From Clostridia bacterium (GTDB lineage: Bacteria > Bacillota > Clostridia > Oscillospirales > Butyricicoccaceae), in the NCBI GenBank assembly GCA_017559995.1, contig JAFYPP010000041.1, positions 21,442-85,441 on the forward strand: a stretch of DNA of 64,000 nucleotides, given 5' to 3'. A program made the position numbers and the translations under genes. Shown one piece after another: positions 1-7,433 of this stretch. Within the stretch, counting starts at the first letter, position 1. Every line of letters starts with the position of its first letter. The notes below the pieces were generated by a model. It worked only from the letters and a program-made list of their open reading frames with translations. It was not told where the DNA came from and ran no database searches.

Positions 1-423
1 CTGCCGGAAATGCGTGCCAGCTATCACATGGAGTACGAAGCGATCCTGACGATCAACTTTCACAGCTTTGAAAACGGCGTTCTCTCCTATCCCGATCTCA
101 TTAAAGTAGGCATCGCGCTGGATGACGGCTCCGTCGTCCGCTTTGACGCTTCCGGTTATGCCATGAATCATCACACCCGCAATACGCCCCAACTCTCCAT
201 TGACGCAAACACCGCAAGACAAACGCTGCCCACAGACCTTGTTGTGGAACACGAACGGTTGTGTTATATTCCTACCACCGGATATCACGAAGTCCTTTGC
301 TGGGAGTTTCAGTGCAACTCCCCGGAAGGGCGGCAGATCTTGCAGTATGTGAACTGCGAAACGGGACAAACAGAAAATATTTTATTGCTGACAGAGGGCA
401 GCAACGGCACTTTAACCCGTTAA
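1..423 (+). CDS. ypeB: Germination protein YpeB, C-terminal part (5' end outside window)
   Basis: The reading frame is open from base 1, so only the last 140 codons are present. The protein has PepSY-type repeat features typical of YpeB, notably GIALDDGSVVRFDASGYAMN and a closing segment around CETGQTENILLL. YpeB is a spore membrane protein that stabilises and localises the cortex-lytic enzyme SleB during germination; sleB normally lies immediately upstream, which would be outside this window. It is followed by a strong hairpin at 452-480. Assignment is by recognition of the repeat sequence; the N-terminal membrane anchor cannot be checked here. Confidence 0.85.
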   Translation: MPEMRASYHMEYEAILTINFHSFENGVLSYPDLIKVGIALDDGSVVRFDASGYAMNHHTRNTPQLSIDANTARQTLPTDLVVEHERLCYIPTTGYHEVLCWEFQCNSPEGRQILQYVNCETGQTENILLLTEGSNGTLTR

Positions 424-451
424 ACGCCCTGTAAAGCCAAAAAACATTACA

Positions 452-480
452 AGCGCCGGATATCAGCGATATCCGGCGCT
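452..480. terminator. Terminator hairpin between convergent ypeB and amidohydrolase
   Basis: A perfect 13-bp inverted repeat (agcgccggatatc, loop agc) lies 28 bases after the ypeB stop and before the stop of the minus-strand amidohydrolase. The T-rich tracts are weak on both sides (cttcta on plus, a TTTTTT run a few bases further on minus), so it may serve both directions. Confidence 0.7.
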
Positions 481-515
481 CTTCTAATACTATTTCCACA
501 CGATTGCGGAATGTC

Positions 516-1631
516 TTATCCGCGGGTCAGCTCCCACATCACATCCACCGCCACAGGGAGGATATCATCCGGGAAATCATATCCGTAGGTGTGCAGCGCG
601 GCGCATTCCTCGCCTGCGCCCACCTCGAACATCGCGCCTTCGGCCAGCTTGGGATAATATCCGAAGTCGTCCGAGCCACGGTAAGGATGGGGTGCTTCAC
701 GGTAGGCAAAGCCCAGCCGTTTGGCACCGTCCCGGATACGCTGTGCGGCTACGGGACTGTTTGCCGACTCGGGGAACTCGTCGCAATACCGAACGTTCCA
801 GGTCAAACCGTCCTTTTCCGCGAGGGTTGCGGCCATCTCCTCCAGTTTTGCCTGCAGCTGATCCATCTCCCGCTCATACTGTCCGCGAATGGTCAAAAGC
901 AGTTCTCCCCTGCTGGCCTGGGTGCCAAACGCCGGCTCACCCACATCCACCTGGATGACGGTGCAGAACACTTCACCGTCCCAATGCTCGGGCGCCACCA
1001 AATCGGGGATGGCGCTGACGATCTTCGAAATGGCAAAGGCAGGACATCTGCCCTTTTCCGGCATACTGGCATGGGACGGCAGACCGTCAAAATGCAGGAT
1101 CATGCCCTTGGACGCATAATACATGGTGCTGTCCATGGTCTGGATCATGCCCTTGGGCATGCCGGGTCGGTTGTGCCAACCGTAGGCAAAGCCGATCCCC
1201 TCTTCGGTGATCAACTTTGCGCACTCCGCACCGCCGGCACCGATCTCCTCACCGTGCTGGAACACCAGATACACGTCCCGGTCGGCCCCCTTTTCCTCCA
1301 GTTCCAGAGCAAGGCCGCACAGGGACGCCATATGGCCGTCATGACCGCATTTATGACCGTGACCCGTAATCTCGGAGGCATAGTCCGCGGTGATCATATC
1401 CTCCACAGGCAGGGCGTCCAGTTCCGCGCGGAACAACACGCCGGGCAGGCTGCTGCCGGACGTATATTTCGCGTAAAACCATTTCCCCCGGGGCACCACA
1501 TCCAAATGGGTATGTGCCTTTAAAAACGCCATCAAATGCTCCTGGGTCCAGCGTTCTTCCAGCGAAAGTTCCGGATGGCGATGCAGCCGGTGCCGCAGTT
1601 CACAGATCATGGAATGATTCTTCTCGTTCAT
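516..1631 (-). CDS. M20 family amidohydrolase / N-acyl amino acid hydrolase-like
   Basis: A 371-residue metallo-amidohydrolase of the M20D type (hippurate hydrolase, IAA-amino-acid hydrolase, N-acetyl-diaminopimelate deacetylase relatives). These cytosolic enzymes release free amino acids from N-acyl conjugates. Visible metal-site residues are C95, H97, D98 and H100 in GHKCGHDGH, E128-E129 in FQHGEE, and H153 in YGWHNRP. The start is an ATG preceded by GAGG at about 8 bases. It lies 14 bases downstream of the cupin-XRE regulator and is probably co-transcribed with it, divergent from the nhaC-ortAB operon. The context suggests it feeds or detoxifies an acylated amino acid handled by that locus, but the substrate cannot be read from sequence. 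Confidence 0.85.
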   Translation of the reverse strand: MNEKNHSMICELRHRLHRHPELSLEERWTQEHLMAFLKAHTHLDVVPRGKWFYAKYTSGSSLPGVLFRAELDALPVEDMITADYASEITGHGHKCGHDGHMASLCGLALELEEKGADRDVYLVFQHGEEIGAGGAECAKLITEEGIGFAYGWHNRPGMPKGMIQTMDSTMYYASKGMILHFDGLPSHASMPEKGRCPAFAISKIVSAIPDLVAPEHWDGEVFCTVIQVDVGEPAFGTQASRGELLLTIRGQYEREMDQLQAKLEEMAATLAEKDGLTWNVRYCDEFPESANSPVAAQRIRDGAKRLGFAYREAPHPYRGSDDFGYYPKLAEGAMFEVGAGEECAALHTYGYDFPDDILPVAVDVMWELTRG

Positions 1632-1645
1632 AGCAGATATCCTCT

Positions 1646-2200
1646 TTAATAACGCATCACAGACTGGAAAACCGTACGGACATCCCCTCGGTTTTCATAA
1701 ATATGCTCTTCCTCACCGGCAAAGGTAATGGAATCGCCCTTTCCGAGAACATACGGCTTGCCCGCAATGATCAACGTCAGCTCCCCTTCGGTGACCACCA
1801 CGTATTCCTCCTTGGCGTTGGGATGACCAACCGAAGGATAATGACCGGTAGGTTCCAGATGAATATACAGGAAGTCCATTCCGGTAACAGGGTCAAAGGG
1901 GAAAATGTTATACACGCTGATCTTTCCGTCATCTTCCTGCACCGGTTCCACATCCTGGAGGTGCTGGACCTTATAGTCGTGCGTTTTGCTTTGGGACAGC
2001 AGAACCGCCATAGGGATCCGCAGACCCACGGAGATCTTCCACACGGTAGACAGCGTGGGGCTGGATTCTCCGCGCTCGATCTGGCCCAGCATCGCCTTGG
2101 ACACGCCGGTACGGCGGGCTGCCTCATCCAGGCTGACGCCCTGTCGCTGCCGTTCCGCACGGACAACAGCGCCAACATTCAATTTGTTCATATCGTTCAT
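1646..2200 (-). CDS. XRE-family regulator with C-terminal cupin domain
   Basis: A 184-residue regulator of the HTH_3 plus cupin_2 architecture. Residues about 8-62 form the HTH (RRTGVSKAMLGQIERGESSP), and residues about 105-182 form a small beta-barrel cupin (HPNAKEEYVVVTEGELTLII). Members of this class usually control adjacent amino-acid, polyamine or amine catabolism genes in response to a ligand bound by the cupin. It is divergent from nhaC-ortA-ortB and heads the amidohydrolase gene. Its own promoter overlaps a perfect AT-rich palindrome at 2227-2250, which fits autoregulation and control of the divergent operon. Start codon ATG at 2198-2200 has only a weak ribosome site; a second ATG three codons in is possible. 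Confidence 0.88.
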   Translation of the reverse strand: MNDMNKLNVGAVVRAERQRQGVSLDEAARRTGVSKAMLGQIERGESSPTLSTVWKISVGLRIPMAVLLSQSKTHDYKVQHLQDVEPVQEDDGKISVYNIFPFDPVTGMDFLYIHLEPTGHYPSVGHPNAKEEYVVVTEGELTLIIAGKPYVLGKGDSITFAGEEEHIYENRGDVRTVFQSVMRY

Positions 2201-2226
2201 CGTTTCACCCGAGTTTCATTTAGTCG

Positions 2227-2250
2227 AATATATTATATATTTAATATATT
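2227..2250. promoter_or_regulatory. Candidate operator palindrome for the cupin-XRE regulator
   Basis: Inverted repeat with 9-bp arms aatatatta (2227-2235) and taatatatt (2242-2250) separated by 6 bases. It sits 27 bases from the regulator start and covers the inferred -10/+1 region of the regulator promoter (-35 TTGGCA at 2270-2275, spacing 16, -10 TATAAT at 2248-2253, minus strand). The position is ideal for repression; AT-richness means chance palindromes are more likely here, so it needs a binding test. Confidence 0.5.
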
Positions 2251-2275
2251 ATAACATATTTGTTCGTATTGCCAA
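2248..2275 (-). promoter_or_regulatory. Promoter of the cupin-XRE regulator/amidohydrolase unit
   Basis: On the minus strand, TTGGCA (2270-2275) and TATAAT (2248-2253) are separated by 16 bases, a near-consensus sigma-A promoter about 40 bases upstream of the regulator start codon. Confidence 0.6.
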
Positions 2276-2375
2276 CAACCTTTTCGGAAAATTTTCCTTA
2301 CAGAAAAAGTTTTTGTCATTTATTCCAAAAAAATGAATATGTTTTTGTCCTATTTGCAAATTTTTCAAGTCCCTC

Positions 2376-2403
2376 TTGAAAAGGATCGAACATATGCTAT
2401 AAT
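2376..2403 (+). promoter_or_regulatory. Sigma-A promoter of the nhaC-ortA-ortB operon
   Basis: TTGAAA (2376-2381), 16-base spacer, TATAAT (2398-2403) with a TGC extended -10 element. The predicted start lies near 2410, giving a 5' leader of about 115 bases before the nhaC ATG, ending in an AGGAGG ribosome site at 2512-2517. The remaining 2276-2375 stretch between the divergent promoters is AT-rich and holds no gene that I can see. Confidence 0.7.
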
Positions 2404-2524
2404 ACAAGATATGTAGATGCTATAACGCACAAACCCTCACAATGGCGTCCGGTTCTTTTTCAGCTGCGCAATCAGCGGAAACGTTTTGCGAATATAAAAA
2501 CATTCCTTTTAGGAGGGAAACTGT

Positions 2525-3949
2525 ATGAACGAAAAGAAAAAACTGGAGTTCTACGGCGGCGAATGGATGTCTTTCCTGCCCTTCGTGATCTTCCTCGTCC
2601 TGATCGTCCTCACCACCTTCATTTGGGGTTCGATCTCCGACGGCGCTCTGTGGCTCCCCGCTTTCCTGGCTCTGATCGTGTCCTTCTTCTTCGCAAAGGA
2701 CAAGCGTCACTATGCTGAAGCCCTGATCGACGGTATGGCCAGCAAGGAAGCCATCATTCCCGTGGTCTGCTGGCTGTTTGCCGGTGTCTTCTCCCGTATC
2801 CTGCGCTCCTCCGGCCTGGCTGCCGCCATTGCCGGTGCTGCTGCCGGTATCGGCGTTGGCCCCACCCTGTTCACCGTGATCACCTTCGCTGCTTCCGCTC
2901 TGTTCGCTACCGCTTCCGGTACCGGCTTCGGCACCATTGCCGCTGCCATGGGCGTTCTGTACCCCGCCGGTATCGCTCTGGGCTGCCATCCCGCTCTGCT
3001 TGCCGGTATCATCATCTCCGGTGCTGCATTCGGTGACAACCTGGCTCCCGTTTCCGACACCACCATCTGCTCCGCCACTTCTCAGGGCGTTGACGTCCCC
3101 GGTGTCGTCCGTTCCCGTCTGAAGTACTCTGCCGTTGCTGCTGCCATCACCGTCGTGATCGCCGTTATCCTGAGCTCCGTTCTGGGTTCCACCGGCGCTG
3201 CCGCTTCTGCTGACTTCACCTACGATCCCATGGCCTTCTTCATGCTGATCGCCGTTGTGATCACCATCATCGTCGCCATCAAGACCGGCGATATCATCAT
3301 TGCTACCACCATCGGTTCTGTTGCCGCCGGCCTGATCGGCGTTCTGACCGGCCAGTTCGACTTCCTGCAGGTCGACAAGGTTGACGCTGTCCGCGGCGCT
3401 CTGTTCACCGTTTCCGGCGAGGGCCTGGACCGTACCGTTGCCGGTATCATCCAGACCGGTCTGTCCAGCATGCTGCAGGTTTGTATCCTGGCTCTGCTGC
3501 TGTTCGGCTCCATCTCCATCATGCGTGCCGGCGGCGGCGATACCAAGCTGCTGAACGCTCTGGGTAAGGTCGCCAAGACCGCCACCGGCGCCGAGCTGGT
3601 CATCTCTGCCATGGTCATCATCCTGTCCACCATCATGGGTCTGAACGCTCCCGCCATCCTGGCCGTCGGTGCTTCCTTCGCCAAGCCCCTGTCCGAGAAG
3701 TTTGGCTTCACCGGTTACCGTGCCGCCAACCTGCTGGACGCTCAGTCCAACACCCTGTGCTACGCAGCTCCCTGGTCTCCCGCTGTTATCTATACCATCG
3801 GCTTTGCCGCCGGTACCAGCGCACCTCTGGCTGCTATCTCCGTCACTCCCTTCGTCATCTACGGTTATGTCCTGCTGGTTGTCATGACCGGCTCCATCTT
3901 CCTGGGCATCGGCCGTAACGACGGCGCTGAAAAGCTGGCCAAGAAGTAA
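2525..3949 (+). CDS. NhaC-family Na+/H+ antiporter-like transporter
   Basis: A 474-residue polytopic membrane protein with about 11-12 hydrophobic segments and the family signature SGAAFGDNLAPVSDTTICSA around residue 160-180. NhaC-type proteins exchange sodium for protons, and some members import amino or organic acids (for example malate/lactate or amino-acid antiporters). Its place as first gene of an operon with ortA and ortB, under an amino-acid-type regulator, suggests it may bring in the substrate or balance ions for the pathway instead of performing general pH control. Codon use is strongly biased (CGT, CTG, ATC, GGT), a sign of high expression. AGGAGG at 2512-2517 fixes the start. Confidence 0.85.
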   Translation: MNEKKKLEFYGGEWMSFLPFVIFLVLIVLTTFIWGSISDGALWLPAFLALIVSFFFAKDKRHYAEALIDGMASKEAIIPVVCWLFAGVFSRILRSSGLAAAIAGAAAGIGVGPTLFTVITFAASALFATASGTGFGTIAAAMGVLYPAGIALGCHPALLAGIIISGAAFGDNLAPVSDTTICSATSQGVDVPGVVRSRLKYSAVAAAITVVIAVILSSVLGSTGAAASADFTYDPMAFFMLIAVVITIIVAIKTGDIIIATTIGSVAAGLIGVLTGQFDFLQVDKVDAVRGALFTVSGEGLDRTVAGIIQTGLSSMLQVCILALLLFGSISIMRAGGGDTKLLNALGKVAKTATGAELVISAMVIILSTIMGLNAPAILAVGASFAKPLSEKFGFTGYRAANLLDAQSNTLCYAAPWSPAVIYTIGFAAGTSAPLAAISVTPFVIYGYVLLVVMTGSIFLGIGRNDGAEKLAKK

Positions 3950-3967
3950 TTTTACTTACCCATTCAT

Positions 3968-3991
3968 GAGGGACGGCTTCGGCCGTCCCTC
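3968..3991 (+). other. Intra-operon stem-loop with UUCG tetraloop between nhaC and ortA
   Basis: A perfect 10-bp stem (gagggacggc/gccgtccctc) capped by C(UUCG)G, a very stable RNA tetraloop, starts 19 bases after the nhaC stop. No T-tract follows, so it is more likely an RNA-processing or 3'-end protecting structure, or an attenuating hairpin, than a full terminator. It could set the ratio of transporter to enzyme mRNA. Confidence 0.6.
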
Positions 3992-4039
3992 TGTAAGTAT
4001 GCATACACATTTGGAATTATATGGAATAGGAGGATCCGT

Positions 4040-4345
4040 ATGAAAACTGCGAAAAAAGGAGATTGGGTACAGATCTCCAACGTGGTCCTGCCCGTCGGCA
4101 GCCGCGCTCCTCAGGTACCCGAAGACACCGCCAACTGCGACCTGCTGATGTGGGTCAAGGGCTTCATCCAGCAGGATGCACAGGTCGGTGATACTGTGGA
4201 GATCATCACCGCCGTCGGTCGCCGTGAGACTGGCAAGCTGGTGGATGTGAACCCTAACTACATCCACACTTATGGTACTTTTGTCCCCGAGCTGGTTCAG
4301 ATCCAGCGTCAGCTGCGCGAAGTTCTGTACGGAGGTGAAGAATAA
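4040..4345 (+). CDS. ortA: 2-amino-4-oxopentanoate thiolase, alpha subunit
   Basis: A 101-residue protein matching OrtA of the clostridial ornithine-fermentation pathway: N-terminal KKGDWVQISNVVL, then RAPQVPEDT, MWVKGFI and the closing YGTFVPELVQIQRQLREVL. With OrtB it forms the heterodimeric, CoA- and PLP-dependent thiolase that cleaves 2-amino-4-oxopentanoate into acetyl-CoA and alanine in the cytosol. The TAA stop overlaps the ortB ATG by one base (taatg), as expected for a coupled two-subunit enzyme. A GGAGG site precedes the ATG at 4040. Codon use is as highly biased as in nhaC. Confidence 0.88.
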   Translation: MKTAKKGDWVQISNVVLPVGSRAPQVPEDTANCDLLMWVKGFIQQDAQVGDTVEIITAVGRRETGKLVDVNPNYIHTYGTFVPELVQIQRQLREVLYGGEE

Positions 4346-5766
4346 TGTCTAAGGATATGTCCTACGCCGGCGTTAACGCCCGTAAAAACGATATTATGCA
4401 GGCCGCCATGCAGATCGACTACAACGATTTCGAACTGCCCGGCATCGGCTTCGATTATGAGAAGATGATGCGCGAGACCGGCTATACCATGGAAGAGATG
4501 CGTAAGATCCAGCTGGATCACGCCGTTGGCAACACGCCCCTGATCGAGCTGCGCAATCTGACCGCTCTGGCCCGCAAGTGCGCAAACAAGCCCGGCAAGG
4601 GCGCCCGTATCTTCGTCAAGGACGAAGCCTGCAACGCCTCCGGCAGCTTTAAGGCCCGCCGTGCTTCCATTGCCGTCTATCACGCCAAGAAGCTGGGCTA
4701 CAAGGGCGTTATGTGCGCTACTTCCGGTAACTACGGCGCCGCCGTTGCCGCCCAGGCTGCCATGTACGGACTGAAGTGCATCGTCGTCCAGGAGTGCTAT
4801 GACAGCCGTATGGTCGGCCAACCCGAGATCCTGGAAAAGCAGCGTATCTGCGAGGCCTTTGGCGCTGAAGTCGTTCAGCTGACCGTCGGTCCCGAGCTGT
4901 TCTACACCTTCCTGAAGCTGCTGGAAGAGACCGGCTACTTCAACGCCTCTCTGTACACCCCCTTCGGCATCGCCGGTGTTGAGACCCTGGGTTACGAGCT
5001 GGTCGAGCAGTGCCGTGAAAAGACCGGCAAGGATCCCGACATGGTCATCTGCACCAACGCCGGCGGCGGCAACGTCACCGGTACTGCCCGCGGTGTCCGT
5101 AAGGCCGGCTGCGACGCCACCATCGTCGGCGCCTCCATCGACCTGTCCGGCCTGCACATGGCTTCCGACAAGGACTTCAACCGCAAGTCCTTCACCACCG
5201 GTCACACCGGTTTCGGTATGCCCTTCATGACCTGGCCCGACCGTTCCGACTGCCCCAGAAACGCCGCCCGTATGCTGCGTCACATGGATCGTTTCGTCAC
5301 TGTCAAGCAGGGCGAGACCTTCTACATCACCGAGGCTCTGGCTTCTCTGGAAGGCTATGAGCGCGGCCCCGCCGGCAACACCTCTCTGACCGCCGCCTTC
5401 GCTCTGGCTCAGGAAATGGACGAAGATCAGATCATCGTCGTTCAGGAGACCGAGTACACCGGCGCCGGTAAGCATCCCATGGCCCAGCTGAGCTTCGCCC
5501 GTGAAAACGGCGTGGAGATCCTGTTCGGCAATCCCGATGAAGAGGTCCCCGGCAAGAACATCATGCTGCCCGCTCATCCCAGCTGCATCAAGGCTCGTGA
5601 GTACGATCTGGATCGCTGCCGCCGTTCCTACATCGGCAACTGCGTGAAGAACTACAAGATGACCGAGGCCACCGAAGATGATATCCAGTATATCATGATC
5701 GAGACCAAGGCTTCCCGTGAGTTCATCCTGGCAGAGCTGGCCAAGCACAACGTCACCGTAAAGTAA
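4345..5766 (+). CDS. ortB: 2-amino-4-oxopentanoate thiolase, beta (PLP) subunit
   Basis: A 473-residue fold-type II PLP enzyme. The PLP lysine lies in NASGSFKARRA (about residue 97), and the phosphate-binding glycine-rich loop is TNAGGGNVTGTA (about residues 237-248). It keeps OrtB-specific stretches such as SFTTGHTGFGMPF and QETEYTGAGKHP. Together with OrtA it performs CoA-dependent thiolysis of 2-amino-4-oxopentanoate to acetyl-CoA and alanine, the last step of ornithine oxidation in clostridia. None of the other pathway genes (ornithine racemase, OraS/OraE aminomutase, Ord dehydrogenase) is in the window. Threonine synthase and diaminopropionate ammonia-lyase are related folds, but pairing with ortA argues against them. 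Confidence 0.88.
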   Translation: MSKDMSYAGVNARKNDIMQAAMQIDYNDFELPGIGFDYEKMMRETGYTMEEMRKIQLDHAVGNTPLIELRNLTALARKCANKPGKGARIFVKDEACNASGSFKARRASIAVYHAKKLGYKGVMCATSGNYGAAVAAQAAMYGLKCIVVQECYDSRMVGQPEILEKQRICEAFGAEVVQLTVGPELFYTFLKLLEETGYFNASLYTPFGIAGVETLGYELVEQCREKTGKDPDMVICTNAGGGNVTGTARGVRKAGCDATIVGASIDLSGLHMASDKDFNRKSFTTGHTGFGMPFMTWPDRSDCPRNAARMLRHMDRFVTVKQGETFYITEALASLEGYERGPAGNTSLTAAFALAQEMDEDQIIVVQETEYTGAGKHPMAQLSFARENGVEILFGNPDEEVPGKNIMLPAHPSCIKAREYDLDRCRRSYIGNCVKNYKMTEATEDDIQYIMIETKASREFILAELAKHNVTVK

Positions 5767-5779
5767 ATCCCACAAACAG

Positions 5780-5811
5780 AAAGCGCACAGCCAATGGCTG
5801 TGCGCTTTTTT
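5780..5811. terminator. Terminator after ortB, shared with the convergent Toprim gene
   Basis: A 13-bp stem (aaagcgcacagcc/ggctgtgcgcttt) with loop aat is followed by a T run at 5806-5811: a textbook intrinsic terminator for the plus strand. The A run on the left side makes it usable in reverse too. Confidence 0.88.
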
Positions 5812-6388
5812 ATATCGTTTCAGCGATTTTTTCGAGTTCTTCGGGGTCGGCGATGCAGTTGAGCACATCCAGCAGTGCGTTGGAACTGAGGTTTTCCGGC
5901 AGCTGCATGGCTTTCAGCAGAGCCTTGCGCCGCTCGGCACTTCCCGGCCCGCCGGCGAGCCCCAACTCATAAAGATGCGCCTTGGTGATGCCGCCCTTTG
6001 CCCGGGGCGCTTCCTCCATGGCACCGCTGCGTTCCACCGCCCGGATAATGACTTCGTCAGGTACGCCTTCTACGCCGAGCTTACCTTCCTTGGAACCCTT
6101 CTCTTTTCGTTTTTCCTTACCGTAAAGATCGGGGATAAAAGCATGATAGACCCGTCCGGTTGTAATCGCACCCTTCAAAAAGTTTCGGATGACCAGGCCG
6201 GCGCCGTCCGCGTCGGTAAACACCAGAAGGCCGTGGGTCTCCGCCAAGCGGCGCAGCATGGCAAGTTTGTCTTTCTGCCTGAAAATACCAAAGCCGTCGG
6301 TGGTCAAAATGGTGGTATCAAAGATCTGCGACAGCTTGATTTTGTCGTACTTTCCCTCCACGAGGATCACAGGTCCAAGCTTGATCAT
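5810..6388 (-). CDS. Toprim-domain protein (RNase M5-like, DUF4093)
   Basis: A 192-residue protein opening with a Toprim motif, VILVEGKYDKIKL (glutamate of the first motif) and FTDADGAG (DxD-type second motif). This resembles ribonuclease M5/RnmV, which matures 5S rRNA, but the C-terminal half (EGVPDEVIIRAVE) is of the DUF4093 type, so the substrate is uncertain. The ATG at 6386-6388 overlaps the holA stop (ATGA), pointing to translational coupling. A longer reading would add residues inside holA without Toprim similarity, so the internal ATG is preferred. Confidence 0.75.
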   Translation of the reverse strand: MIKLGPVILVEGKYDKIKLSQIFDTTILTTDGFGIFRQKDKLAMLRRLAETHGLLVFTDADGAGLVIRNFLKGAITTGRVYHAFIPDLYGKEKRKEKGSKEGKLGVEGVPDEVIIRAVERSGAMEEAPRAKGGITKAHLYELGLAGGPGSAERRKALLKAMQLPENLSSNALLDVLNCIADPEELEKIAETI

Positions 6389-7428
6389 TTGGCAGCCTCC
6401 GCAAAACGCAGCAGCAGCAATTCCAGGCTGCGCTGGGGATCGGGCAGATTGCTCTTGAGCGCCAGATCGGTCTCCAGACAGATCTCCTGTGCCCAACGCA
6501 AAAAGTCCGTGGTGCAGCGACGGGCGCTTTGGATCAGTCTGCGAGCGGGATAGGCGGATTTAAAGCCCAGGATCTGGGCGATCTCACTCTCCCCTTTACC
6601 CTTTGCCATGGCCAGTTTCGCGCCGTAAAGCCGCTGCATCTGCTTGGTAATGGCCGCAAGAATGGCCACCGGCTCCTGCTTCATGTCAAACAGGTCGCGC
6701 AGGATCAAAAGGCCCTTGCTGTACTGTTTTTCCATAATGCTGTCGGTCAGTTCAAACACGGTCGCCTCCAGAACACGGGAACCCAGCGCGTCGATATCGC
6801 CCTTGTCGATCCGTTCGCCGGGCGTACCGGCAGAGATCTTGGCGATCTCGGTGAGCAGATTTTCCATGGAAGCGCCGCACAGGAACAGCAGATATTCACA
6901 CTCGGGGGTCTCAATCATCTTTCCGTGTTCAAAGAAATGCCGCTTGACCCAGGGGATCAGGCTCGCGGCGGAGGACTGGGCGAACTCGATCACCTGACCA
7001 TTGGCCTCCAGGATCTTCCAGAGATTCAACCGCTTGTCCGGTTTGAACTCCAACGTGTCGAAGTAAAACACCAGACAGATATATTCCGGCAGTTCGGACA
7101 GCAGCTGCGGCAAAAACTCCTTCAGGTCGCCAGTAGGCTGCATCAGTTTATAATCCCGCACCACTACCAGCTTTTTCTCACTGCCCATGGGGATGCTGTC
7201 TACGGCGTCGGTCAGCGCCTGTACCGTGACCTGCTCACCGTCCAACGTGATATTGTTAAAGGCTTCAAAAGGGCCGCCGCACAGCTCCTTCAGCTGATTG
7301 AGGTAGTGTCGCTTCAGGTAACCCTCTTCCCCGTAAAACACATACAGCGAACCAATCGTTCCGTTGGCCAGATCGGTTTTCAGTTGTTTCACACCGCCGT
7401 TGTCGGCAGTTTTCTTGGGATATGCCAT
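6385..7428 (-). CDS. holA: DNA polymerase III delta subunit
   Basis: A 347-residue clamp-loader delta subunit, the protein that opens the sliding-clamp ring within the clamp-loader complex. The N-terminal segment IGSLYVFYGEEGYLKRHYL and the AAA+-like body with DNA pol III delta C-terminal helices are recognisable. ATG at 7426-7428 is chosen over the GTG at 7437 because GAGGTG stands 6 bases before the ATG. The gene follows comEC with a gap of 5 bases; the comEC-holA neighbourhood is common in Firmicutes. Confidence 0.88.
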   Translation of the reverse strand: MAYPKKTADNGGVKQLKTDLANGTIGSLYVFYGEEGYLKRHYLNQLKELCGGPFEAFNNITLDGEQVTVQALTDAVDSIPMGSEKKLVVVRDYKLMQPTGDLKEFLPQLLSELPEYICLVFYFDTLEFKPDKRLNLWKILEANGQVIEFAQSSAASLIPWVKRHFFEHGKMIETPECEYLLFLCGASMENLLTEIAKISAGTPGERIDKGDIDALGSRVLEATVFELTDSIMEKQYSKGLLILRDLFDMKQEPVAILAAITKQMQRLYGAKLAMAKGKGESEIAQILGFKSAYPARRLIQSARRCTTDFLRWAQEICLETDLALKSNLPDPQRSLELLLLRFAEAAK

Positions 7429-7433
7429 CGTTT

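Noticed and set aside
4345..5766. ortB as threonine synthase, cysteine synthase or diaminopropionate ammonia-lyase
   Set aside because: The fold is related, but the ortA neighbour with overlapping stop/start and the OrtB-type stretches (SFTTGHTGFG, QETEYTGAGKH) decide for the thiolase.
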